Source: Pedosphaera sp. (lineage in GTDB: Bacteria > Verrucomicrobiota > Verrucomicrobiia > Limisphaerales > Pedosphaeraceae). From it: a stretch of DNA of 64,000 nucleotides. Both the position numbers and the translations under genes were made by a program. The DNA is taken from the NCBI GenBank assembly GCA_028293285.1, contig JAQGPC010000279.1:1-64000 (forward strand), read 5' to 3'. Positions 18,061-26,711 of this stretch are shown one piece after another; positions within the stretch are counted from its first letter, which is position 1; each line of letters begins with the position of its first letter. The notes below the pieces were generated by a model. The model ran no database searches, was not told the DNA's origin, and saw only the letters and a list, made by a program, of their open reading frames with translations.

Positions 18061-18113
18061 TGTAGCTATGTGACTACAAATATATGCGTAGCTATTTAAC
18101 TACGCAATGTTTT
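18061..18113 (-). promoter_or_regulatory. Promoter with two tandem ArsR-type dyads
   Basis: TGTAGctatgtgaCTACA (18061-18078) and TGCGTAGctatttaaCTACGCA (18085-18106); minus strand shows TTGCGT-17 nt-TATATT across the second dyad. Confidence 0.8.
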
Positions 18114-18379
18114 TTGAATTTTTTTTGAAGAAGCAAAAAATGTGGGATTATCTACAAAAACCAAAGGCTTTCCCTGCCAAAACGCAACGAGGCTAGGATC
18201 GCGGCTCGCAAGATGAAATTAATAAACAAACCGGCGGTTCGTATATTAAAATGGGGAATGAATACCGAAAAAGCGGTGGCACGCCTTGCGGAATCATTCG
18301 GCGGAAGCATCTTGCGCTGGCAACGGGCCAGACGGCCAACCCAGGTTCGCCGCGCCCCGACGCCGATTGAGACTTAAAA

Positions 18380-18467
18380 GGGCGATCAGTTTGTGGCTGC
18401 CAACAGTCCGGCAAATGCTGCTGCTTTCTACCGATTGCACCGGCAGTAAAATCGTTTAGCCCGTGTG
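18380..18467 (+). pseudogene. 3'-end remnant of an NHL-type gene (second copy of 15423-15509)
   Basis: GGGCGATCAGTTTGTGGCTGCCAACAGTCCGGCAAATGCTGCTGCTTTCTACCGATTGCACCGGCAGTAAAATCGTTTAGCCCGTG; 10 mismatches in about 86 nt to the NHL gene end, continuing past the stop codon. Confidence 0.8.
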
Positions 18468-18470
18468 TAG

Positions 18471-18785
18471 TTGCTTGCCATCCGACATTTAGGATACGGT
18501 TTTCACGAACTGAGAACCGAAACCCCAAGTCCATCTGTCCGCCGCCGTCGCTTGAAAAAATCGCTGGTTTGGTTCGCCATTGTCTTTCCGCTGTATGTGC
18601 TGAGCACCGGTCCCATCGCGTGGGCGACCAACGATGGTCTTCATCCCGCCTATCTGCCCGATGAGGTGAACCTCATCTACCTGCCGCTCGCCCCGTTGGC
18701 GCGAATCGAGTGTGTTAATGACTTTTTTTATTATTATACGGCTGTCCTCTGGGGCGGTTTCCCGGCGGGCTATACTACGCTTTGA
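18471..18785 (+). CDS. Hypothetical small membrane protein
   Basis: RRLKKSLVWFAIVFPLYVLSTGPIAWATNDGL...; true start uncertain. Confidence 0.4.
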   Translation: MLAIRHLGYGFHELRTETPSPSVRRRRLKKSLVWFAIVFPLYVLSTGPIAWATNDGLHPAYLPDEVNLIYLPLAPLARIECVNDFFYYYTAVLWGGFPAGYTTL

Positions 18786-18862
18786 CGGTGCGACTTTCCG
18801 TGCCTTGCGACTCAGTCGGCGAGGCTTGCAATGACGCCCGCATGCACTATACAGGATGAAAT

Positions 18863-19360
18863 ATGAAATGGCCGTTGTGGTGTTTTGTTCTCCTAGCCCT
18901 GGTTGGTTGCGCCTCGTCAAACGACAAGGTCGTGTCCAAAATGGGCGACCACAAGGTTGGCGATCGGTATAAGTCCGTTGTACCCATTTGTGTTCTGAAT
19001 GGGGAGTTTAGAACCGAATGGGGTGATGAATTGGAGTCGTTAAAGCGATGGTCCACCAACTTTAACAAGACTCTGGTTTATATTCCTGCGGGAGTCTCCT
19101 TCAAATTAGCTTCACTGGAAAAGCACTTTAATTCTTCCTGGCAGCATGGAAATGATACAAGTTACACCGTCAAAGTGGAAGGGCTTACCGGCGATTTCAA
19201 AGGCCAAATATTTAATGCATCTTATTTGAGTTATAAACGCCAGACGTGGGCAGCTTACAAATGGGAATTTGGAGAGCTTCCTCCCAGAATGACCGAGTGG
19301 CCCAAGGTTGAGCAAATACCCAGACGTGTCTTTCTTGAAAAAGAAGAAAGTCCCCGTTGA
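18863..19360 (+). CDS. Hypothetical lipoprotein
   Basis: MKWPLWCFVLLALVGCASSN lipobox; 165 aa. Confidence 0.65.
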   Translation: MKWPLWCFVLLALVGCASSNDKVVSKMGDHKVGDRYKSVVPICVLNGEFRTEWGDELESLKRWSTNFNKTLVYIPAGVSFKLASLEKHFNSSWQHGNDTSYTVKVEGLTGDFKGQIFNASYLSYKRQTWAAYKWEFGELPPRMTEWPKVEQIPRRVFLEKEESPR

Positions 19361-19379
19361 GGAGCTGATGCCGAAACAG

Positions 19380-20240
19380 CTATGGGTTATTTGACGTGGC
19401 GTAACCTTGAGCCAGAAACAGCGCGTCACGCGGAGCTTGCGCAAAAGCCGGAGCGCTCGAGTATTTTTTTGGATCCGTGCTCGCCGCAAAGGAAATCGCA
19501 ACCGCATCCAGCCATTTATGATTGGAGGCATGGCCATCGGCCCAACTAAAGGTCCCGCTGGTATTATGAAACACCGCCCCCGAATCAACCAATTGGGACA
19601 ATTGGAAAGCCGGCGGCCCCGACGATTTAAAACCCCACGAGCCCCCATTCTCTCCGCGTGAATCGTTTTCTTCCACCCACAGAAATCTGTCGCTCGGATG
19701 TTCCAGTTCGGTGCGCTTGTAAAGCTCCGGTTTTTCCCCGTTCAGGGACGCCACCGGCGACAGACTGCCATAGGCAAACCCCGCACCCACCGGTTTGTTG
19801 AAACGATTGTCCGACGGACAGTGAAGAATGCTTGGGTTCGGCGCATACTCGAAGAGGCATCCCTGCCGATAACCCTCCATGTCGATCAACACCTGGGCCT
19901 CCTGTGCGCTCGCAGTTGGAGGAATGATCGGCGCCACGGGCAGCGGACGATAAAGCCAGGGCCGGTCTCCCGCGGCATTGGGCACGGTATTGAAATTCGG
20001 CATCCGTTCCTCGTTGGCATCGCAATACATCGCCCAAGCCATGGACAGTTGCTTTTGATTGCTCAGGCACTGCGCCGCCATGGCTTTCTGCTTGGCCATC
20101 GACAAGGCGGGCAGCAGCAGCGCCGCCAGAATCGCGATAATGGCAATCACCACCAACAATTCGATCAACGTGAAGCCATCCGTCCCGGTCTGTCTGCGCC
20201 TTGCCCTATGAAATGTCCGTTGCATCACTGTATGACGCAC
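19380..20240 (-). CDS. Pseudopilin-type secreted protein (prepilin N-terminal motif)
   Basis: [62 protein letters not shown]...[13 protein letters not shown]. Confidence 0.88.
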   Translation of the reverse strand: MRHTVMQRTFHRARRRQTGTDGFTLIELLVVIAIIAILAALLLPALSMAKQKAMAAQCLSNQKQLSMAWAMYCDANEERMPNFNTVPNAAGDRPWLYRPLPVAPIIPPTASAQEAQVLIDMEGYRQGCLFEYAPNPSILHCPSDNRFNKPVGAGFAYGSLSPVASLNGEKPELYKRTELEHPSDRFLWVEENDSRGENGGSWGFKSSGPPAFQLSQLVDSGAVFHNTSGTFSWADGHASNHKWLDAVAISFAASTDPKKYSSAPAFAQAPRDALFLAQGYATSNNP

Positions 20241-20384
20241 TTAAAACGTTATCTCTTCAGTCGAACTTAAAGTGAAACTATTACTCTCTGCGAGTCCGTG
20301 ATAACCGCATGCGTCTTCTGCGCAATGTCGCCATTATTGAGCTGGTATCCGAAATTCATCTTTAGCTTTTAACATACTCTTGAA

Positions 20385-21851
20385 ATGAATGTGGTTTCTG
20401 TTCATCGTCCTAACATGAGTCCAGACACATTTGGAGAACTTGTTAGAAAGGGGGAAGAAAAGCTGCGCGTTGATGAAATTAAAATTGAAACTGGTAGTGA
20501 GCAGTTTTTTGGCCATGGACTGTTGCTTCTAAAAAACAATGAATTTGAGTTGCAGCTGAATCTCGGCATGACCGCAAGCGCTGGTTTAAAGCGAATCGGT
20601 GTTTTCCATCAGAGCGACACTTGGGTAATGACGGGCAAAATTAATAATTGTTTAGAATTCAAATGCCCTGGCCTCTTTCCAGCAGCCGAGGAACACATTT
20701 TCAACGAAACAAAAACCTTTCATTTTCATCCTGACTGCATAGAACTTATTCCGACTGGTTTTGATGCCCTTTCACGCATAGAAAAAGAAGCAGCGTTCAA
20801 AGCGATAAATCCAGATCACAAAGCGCCTAATCGAGGTTGCGAAGTTGAGTTCCATGCCTATTGCGCAGATTACAAACTTCTTTTCTGTAATGGTGGGACC
20901 GAAAGCGTATCTACAAACGACTTCTTTGGTCATTCTTCACAGTCAACGCTGAACACTTTCATGGATTCGACAGACAATTATGATTTCGGACTTATAAATG
21001 AAGGATCCGATTTACACATTTGCCTACGGTCTAAATCAACCTGGAATTCCGGAAATGTTGAAAAAGATTGGAATCTTTTCGAAGGCTTGCAGCATTCTAT
21101 TGGGTTTGTGCATGGAAAGAACGCTTGGCCATATAGAATAATTTATTGGTCGAATGGTAAGAAAATGACTGACCGCTTTTTTCCTCCCAACAGAATAAAG
21201 AAGACCATCCACGCTCCATTTTCTTCCATGCCGATGCTGCCTAAGGAGACAACGGGAACCGTTGGTGCTTCAATCAAACTTGCCGCTAAATTCTTCGAGC
21301 AAAATACCGATCTGTCCGAAAAGATTTCTTATTTGTTATTCATGGCGCGAGAAGCAGGAGCGTCTGCTGTGCATTTTGATATTCGAAGCCTTGCTTTATG
21401 TTCTGTATTTGAAAAACTGCTTGACCTTATTTTCGAGTATCTCTCGCCCCAAATAACCGCAACTCAGCACGAACAACAGCTATTTCAACAAGCCAAGAAT
21501 GAGGTTAGCACAGAAGTGAAGAAGAAAAGCGTGAGACAAGGTGATCCGTATGACCGTATTTGTAGAATTCTTTCAAGTATGAAGGCTGTTCAATCCGGAG
21601 ATAAGTACACTGCAATAATTAACCATTTTGGTTTGAAAGAAATGTCCATGCATTTTGAAGCATGGAAGAAAGAACGACCGCAACTCGCGCACGGTAAATT
21701 TCCAAATGGCCAGCAGGAATCAAGGCAAACAGAATACATTTTAAACCAATCCCGTATCGCGGGAGGTATTAACATCCTTTTTCTTAAATTGATTGGATAC
21801 TCGGGTCCTGTAGTTGCATCGCGATTTGAAGATATTCATCGCGTTATCTAA
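20385..21851 (+). CDS. Putative HEPN-domain protein, ApeA-like (candidate anti-phage)
   Basis: 488 aa; N-terminal beta-rich region, C-terminal helical region with ERPQLAHGKF (HEPN RxxxxH-like) and QSRIAGGINILFLKLIGYSG. Start may be the Met at 20415 (MSPDTFGEL). Confidence 0.55.
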   Translation: MNVVSVHRPNMSPDTFGELVRKGEEKLRVDEIKIETGSEQFFGHGLLLLKNNEFELQLNLGMTASAGLKRIGVFHQSDTWVMTGKINNCLEFKCPGLFPAAEEHIFNETKTFHFHPDCIELIPTGFDALSRIEKEAAFKAINPDHKAPNRGCEVEFHAYCADYKLLFCNGGTESVSTNDFFGHSSQSTLNTFMDSTDNYDFGLINEGSDLHICLRSKSTWNSGNVEKDWNLFEGLQHSIGFVHGKNAWPYRIIYWSNGKKMTDRFFPPNRIKKTIHAPFSSMPMLPKETTGTVGASIKLAAKFFEQNTDLSEKISYLLFMAREAGASAVHFDIRSLALCSVFEKLLDLIFEYLSPQITATQHEQQLFQQAKNEVSTEVKKKSVRQGDPYDRICRILSSMKAVQSGDKYTAIINHFGLKEMSMHFEAWKKERPQLAHGKFPNGQQESRQTEYILNQSRIAGGINILFLKLIGYSGPVVASRFEDIHRVI

Positions 21852-21943
21852 TCTCGGTGCAGGTGAGAGGAAAAGTTAGAGCCTCGTTACCTCGTCTCCT
21901 ACGGGAATAGGTTTTAGCGATACGGAGCTGATTAGCAGGAAAG

Positions 21944-22021
21944 GTACATGCCGCTCCGATGGAGCTTGGTCATTTACAAGGTGGAGATTCTATAAACATG
22001 GCGCTCCTCTGGAGCTTGAAT
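21944..22021. repeat. Pair of GCTCC-nnn-GGAGC hairpin elements
   Basis: acatgccGCTCCgatGGAGCttgg ... tctataaacatggcGCTCCtctGGAGCttg. Confidence 0.55.
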
Positions 22022-22118
22022 GAATGACCTGCCTTCGCTGACGGGCCCGGCGCGCTGAGGAGAACACGTCCTTGGGGCGGGTGCGGAGTTTGGGGCTTCT
22101 GCCAAAAGAGCGGACGAA

Positions 22119-22676
22119 TTAACCGGGCTTGAGGGATTTTGTTTCAAGGTCCGTTCTCAGCAATGAAAAGCAGTTCAAGTCGAAAAATTTTCCCTTGAAA
22201 TAAAAGTAATCACGCAAAATGCCTTCTGCCCGAAAACCCAATCTCGTAAGTACTTTTTGGGAGGCTGTATTTGCCAGGTGTGTCATGGCTTCAACCCGAT
22301 TCACTTCATGGTCGAAGGCGTAGGTCAGCACGGGTTTCAACGCTTCGGCCATTATGCCCTTTCCCCAGAATCCGGCGGCAAGGTCATAACCCAAAACTGC
22401 CGAATGATTGTGCGGCTTCCATATCAGGCCGCAAGTCCCCAATACCTTTCCAGACTGCTTCAAGGTAATTCCCCAGCGAATTCCCAGTTCCTTGTGATGT
22501 CGATCTGTGAACCTGGCTATTACTTCCAACGCTTGCTTCGGTTCGGTGAGTGCCTCGGTATCGTAGTAAAGCATCACCTTTGGATCGGAGAAGATTCCAA
22601 ATACCTCAGGCGTATCTTCGGAAATAATCTCCCGCAGGATCAGACGCTCGGTTGCTAATACTGGAAATGCGTTCAT
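22119..22676 (-). CDS. GNAT family N-acetyltransferase (RimJ/RimL-like)
   Basis: TERLILREIISEDTPEVFGIFSDPKVM...LGYDLAAGFWGKGIMAEALKPVLTYAFDHEVNRVEAMTHLANTASQKVLTRLGFRAEGILRDYF. Confidence 0.92.
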   Translation of the reverse strand: MNAFPVLATERLILREIISEDTPEVFGIFSDPKVMLYYDTEALTEPKQALEVIARFTDRHHKELGIRWGITLKQSGKVLGTCGLIWKPHNHSAVLGYDLAAGFWGKGIMAEALKPVLTYAFDHEVNRVEAMTHLANTASQKVLTRLGFRAEGILRDYFYFKGKFFDLNCFSLLRTDLETKSLKPG

Positions 22677-22965
22677 TCTGGTTCCTCACCTCTGGCAATT
22701 TTATGTGAGTGATTTCTATTTAGGGTGTGGTCGACACTAAAATGAAACTAAAATCTTTTGTAAACTGGCATCCAAGAGGGGAGGCGTGTGGTATGTCCGC
22801 CCTCCAGGTTCAATGGCTGAAATCGTAGGCGACCAAGGTTTCGTTGGCCTGTTTTATTTTTTCGATGGTCAGGTAGTGGGTGGTCTCTTAGTAATACGGA
22901 GCCGAATTGCGAGGGGAAAAATTCCAGAGTGGACGCTGTCTGATTGATTGTATAAATAAAACCCA

Positions 22966-24051
22966 ATGCGCCTTGGAATATTGCAGAGGTTTTTCCGATT
23001 TTTATTACCGTTACTGCTGCTGATGCTGGTGGCGGGTTGTCGCTTGTCGGAGATGGCGGCGAACCGGATTGTGTCGGCGCCAAATACGCATAACGTTCTG
23101 TTGGATGAGAAGACGCTAACCTTTTTCTGGAAGGTAACGTCGTTTGCGAAAAGCAACTGTCAGGTCACGTTTCTGTCCGTGCCGGTGGGGCCGCCGGAAG
23201 CGAAGTTGAAAATAGCGCATTTGCCGGCCGGGGATTATCACATGAAAATGGAATCGAAATTTTCCACGAATCGCAATGGGAAGTGTTGGCTGGAGATTAC
23301 CGGTCTGCCACAAACGAATGACTGTTTCTCGCCGCTGGCGGAACCGGCCACGATCATCATTCTCCACGGTTACACGCTCTGCAAGGAATCGATGCTGCCT
23401 TGGGCTATCAATCTCGCGCAGTCGGGCTTTCGCGTGATCCTGGTGGACTTGCGGGGTCATGGGCAATCGACGGGCGCGGAAATTTCTTTCGGCAAACATG
23501 AGGTCGATGATTTGACGCAGTTGCTGGATTATCTGGTCGCGCAGCATTTGTGCGAGGGCAGGGTGGGAGTGTTGGGCATTTCGTATGGGGCGACGATGGG
23601 GTTGCATTGGGCGGCGCACGATTCGCGCGTGAAAACGGTGGTGGCCATCGCTCCCTACAATCAACCGGATGAAGCGGTGGCGCGGTTCGTGAAGGAGATG
23701 AAAATACCGGTATCGCAAAAAACGGTGCGGAAAGGGCTGGTGCGGGCGGCGCAAAAGATGGACTTGCAGTGGAGTGATTGGTCGGGCGAAACGGCGATGC
23801 GGCAGGTGAAGGTGCCGGTGCTGTTGATCGGCGGTGGGCTGGATACGATTAGCCGACCGGAGGACATCAAGCGGATGAAGGAGCTGGCGGTGGACGGTTC
23901 AAAAACGATTGAGGTTCCCACGGTTGACCACATCGTGCTGGGGACCCGGTTTAATGAGTTGAGTGAACCGATCAAAGCGTGGTTTCAGGAACGATTGGTG
24001 GGAGCGAATACTACCATCGCCCAAAAAACTGGAGAGGGGGTGGGGCGGTGA
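22966..24051 (+). CDS. Alpha/beta hydrolase lipoprotein
   Basis: Lipobox LLLLMLVAGCR; TIIILHGYTLCKESMLPWA; GVLGISYGATMGLHWA nucleophile elbow. Confidence 0.85.
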   Translation: MRLGILQRFFRFLLPLLLLMLVAGCRLSEMAANRIVSAPNTHNVLLDEKTLTFFWKVTSFAKSNCQVTFLSVPVGPPEAKLKIAHLPAGDYHMKMESKFSTNRNGKCWLEITGLPQTNDCFSPLAEPATIIILHGYTLCKESMLPWAINLAQSGFRVILVDLRGHGQSTGAEISFGKHEVDDLTQLLDYLVAQHLCEGRVGVLGISYGATMGLHWAAHDSRVKTVVAIAPYNQPDEAVARFVKEMKIPVSQKTVRKGLVRAAQKMDLQWSDWSGETAMRQVKVPVLLIGGGLDTISRPEDIKRMKELAVDGSKTIEVPTVDHIVLGTRFNELSEPIKAWFQERLVGANTTIAQKTGEGVGR

Positions 24052-24102
24052 GGATAGAGGATAGAATTTTGTCCAAAAGTTCTGGCCAGGCTAAATAATT
24101 GT

Positions 24103-24126
24103 GGCTTAAAGCCTCTCCTACAGTGT
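24103..24126. repeat. Mini-hairpin GGCTTAAAGCC followed by TCTCCTACAG
   Basis: Inverted repeat GGCTT/AAGCC; the tail overlaps the end of the TPR gene. Confidence 0.4.
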
Positions 24127-25434
24127 CGGTTCTTCGTGAGTCGGCTGATGTTGCTCGAAAAGTGTCAGGCGCTTTTGCATTTCTGCACGAGTTTTTTCGG
24201 TGATCCCCTCCATGCCCATGGCCTGTTTCTGATATTTAACGGCCTGTTCAAAATCACCCGCTTCCGCATAAGATGCCGCTAGTGTGCCCACGCAGTACCA
24301 CTTTTTCCATTCCGTCAGTTCACATGCTTTTTGCGCTGCTTCGACGGCCCCTTTGCCATTTCGAATGGAAGCTTCCTTGCATGTCGCAAACAACCAAGCG
24401 AGGGAATTGTAAGCCAAAGCATCCTTTGGATTCAGCGCGAGGCATTTTTTATGATCCTCAATGGCTTTAACAAACTCGCCTTGTTTGGAATAGGCAGAGG
24501 CTCTGGCGTGAAAGGCCAAACTGTTTGTGGAGTTGAGGCGAATCGCTTCGGTATGATCGCTGATCGCTTTTTCGAATTCTCCAATTTTGTAGTAGGCATA
24601 TCCACGACCATCATACGTGATGGAATTGGTTTGGTTATACTTGATGGCTTGGTTGAAGTCTTTGATGCTCTGTTGGTACTCGCCCTTTCTAAAATGCAGG
24701 TAGCCTCGAAATCCATATGCCTGGTCATCTTCTGGCGCTAGGCGGATGGCTTCATCAAAATCTTTCAAGGCATCATCCAGTTGCCCTTTTTGTTCATAAG
24801 CTCGTCCACGGTTATAGTACGCCAGCGGATCTTCTGGTTTGAGTCGGATTGCTTCGTTGAAATCGCTAACTGCCTTTTCAAGTTGCTTTTGGATGGTATA
24901 AATCCGCCCGCGGCCTTTGTAAGGTTTGTTGTCCTTCGGATTTAACTCAATGGCCAGCGTGAAATCGTCGATCGCTTTATCATAATTTTCCTTTTGTGCG
25001 TACGCGTTCCCGCGCAAAAGAAAGTTGCTGGCGTCTTTTGGATCGAGCTGGATGGCTTGGTTTACATCACGGATTTCATTTTCAAAATCCTGCTTATGGT
25101 CATAAACGAGAGCACGCGCGCGATATGAAATTGGATTCTTGGGATCTAGTTCGACGGCTCGGTTGAGGTCTGCCAGCGCATTTGTAAAATCGCGAGTCCT
25201 GACGTACACCGTCCCCCGGCTCGCATAGGCGTTGGTGTCCTTGGGATGCTTTTGGAGTAGTTCGGTCCAAAGAAGAATAGCGGACGGGTAATCATGCTTG
25301 TGCGTCGCCTCAACGGCTTTCGCGCGCAGCTCTTTTAGCTCATCACCTACCGCCACCCCGGTCAGGGCGATAGAGGCAAGAAACATTAGTGATAGTTTTA
25401 GAAACAAGTCCTCATGGGCTTTATTTCGTCTCAT
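24118..25434 (-). CDS. TPR-repeat protein
   Basis: Signal/TM segment, then about 10 tandem 34-aa TPR units (FTNALADLNRAVELDPKNPISYRARALVYDHKQD...). Confidence 0.9.
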   Translation of the reverse strand: MRRNKAHEDLFLKLSLMFLASIALTGVAVGDELKELRAKAVEATHKHDYPSAILLWTELLQKHPKDTNAYASRGTVYVRTRDFTNALADLNRAVELDPKNPISYRARALVYDHKQDFENEIRDVNQAIQLDPKDASNFLLRGNAYAQKENYDKAIDDFTLAIELNPKDNKPYKGRGRIYTIQKQLEKAVSDFNEAIRLKPEDPLAYYNRGRAYEQKGQLDDALKDFDEAIRLAPEDDQAYGFRGYLHFRKGEYQQSIKDFNQAIKYNQTNSITYDGRGYAYYKIGEFEKAISDHTEAIRLNSTNSLAFHARASAYSKQGEFVKAIEDHKKCLALNPKDALAYNSLAWLFATCKEASIRNGKGAVEAAQKACELTEWKKWYCVGTLAASYAEAGDFEQAVKYQKQAMGMEGITEKTRAEMQKRLTLFEQHQPTHEEPTL

Positions 25435-25742
25435 TATTGAAGGCGGGTTGGTTTAAAGTCCAGATTTCCAGGGGTACAATTGTTTCTTTGAAGTGAATTA
25501 GCATTAGTTGTTTATAATCAGGTAGTTAGGTTATTTTGAATCGCTTAAATCACGAAATACACGAAAAGGTTATTAGGATGATTTTTGCTGGGGTTATAAA
25601 AAGTTAGGCATTTAAGAAGTTGGTTCATAGTCAGAGGCTTTGCGGGGCGGGATAAATTAAAGCATTGGCAATTCGGCCTGAGGCGTGTTAGAAACACCGT
25701 CCGCTTTCAAAGAAGGCGGGTTAATTAACATCAGGATTTATT

Positions 25743-25898
25743 ATGTCACAGCATCGTAGTTTGCGCGCAGTGGCCACCATGGGTGGTAAACGGAACGTTC
25801 TCAAGCGCTTTGAGCGCATCGGCGTGCTCAAGAAGCGCGGCCAGTGGAAGGACGGAGATCGCATTACCGGCCTGCGCAAAACCAAGCCCGACGCGTAA
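25743..25898 (+). CDS. Small basic protein resembling the PVC-restricted family (TIGR04137-like)
   Basis: 51 aa: MSQHRSLRAVATMGGKRNVLKRFERIGVLKKRGQWKDGDRITGLRKTKPDA; below the ORF-track length cutoff. Confidence 0.8.
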   Translation: MSQHRSLRAVATMGGKRNVLKRFERIGVLKKRGQWKDGDRITGLRKTKPDA

Positions 25899-25909
25899 TT
25901 AAAATGTGG

Positions 25910-26000
25910 AATTCGGAACGCGGAGTGCAGATTGACCCAAGGATTGGGGATTCTTTGCATTTTTATTCCGCACTCCGTATTTCGCACTTCGCATTTGAGT
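25910..26000. repeat. Short TTCCGCACTCCGxATTTCGCAC-type degenerate repeat
   Basis: cggaacgcggagtgcag ... ttccgcactccgtatttcgcacttcgcattt: partly self-complementary low-complexity intergenic DNA. Confidence 0.45.
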
Positions 26001-26711
26001 GTTCGTTTGCAAAAATTTTTGGCGGAAGCCGGTGTGGCCTCACGGCGCGCCGGTGAGAAGGTCATTTTGGAAGGCCGCGTAGCGGTCAATGGCAAGACGG
26101 TGCGCGAGTTGGGCAGCAAGGTTGACCCGGTGCATGATCGGGTGACAGTGGACGGCGCGCCAGTGCGGCAAAAGCGGAAGTTGTATGTCGCCCTCAATAA
26201 GCCGCGCGGATATATCTGTTCCCGGCAGGACGATCAAAAGCGCCGGGCCATTGGCGAATTGTTGCCGAAGGAATGGAACAATCTTTACACCGTCGGCCGT
26301 CTGGATTATGACAGCGAAGGTCTGATTTTCATGACCAACGACGGTGAGTTCAGCCTGCACCTGACTCATCCGCGTTATGGGATTCGCAAGAAGTACCTGG
26401 TGACGGTGGAAGGTCGCGTGGAGCCGGAAATGTTGAGAGATTTTACCCGCGGCATCGAGCATGAAGGTGAGAAATTGAAGGCTGAGAAGGCCCGGGTGTT
26501 ATCGACCAACAACTCCAAGAGCCTCGTGGAATTGGAATTGGCCGAAGGCAAGAATCGCGAAGTGCGCCGGTTGTTTGAATCGAAGGGCCTGGTGGTTTCG
26601 CAATTGGTGCGGACGCAGATTGGTAAAATAAAATTAGGTGAATTACGCAGTGGCAAATGGCGAACATTGACAGAAGCCGAGATTAAATCTCTACTGTCCC
26701 CAACTTTATGA
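25994..26711 (+). CDS. RluB/RsuA-family pseudouridine synthase
   Basis: RLQKFLAEAGVASRRAGEKVILEGRVAVNGKTV (S4) ... GRLDYDSEGLIFMTNDGE; start codon uncertain (TTG near 25994), since the longer ORF reads through repeat DNA. Confidence 0.88.

Noticed and set aside
22740-22965. Minus ORFs 22748-23083 and 22869-23156 upstream of the hydrolase gene
   Set aside because: Low-quality translations overlapping the lipoprotein start; no signal peptide, motif or ribosome-binding support.
25932-25993. N-terminal extension of the pseudouridine synthase
   Set aside because: Encodes IFIPHSVFRTSHL-type translation of a repeat; S4 domain starts afterwards.
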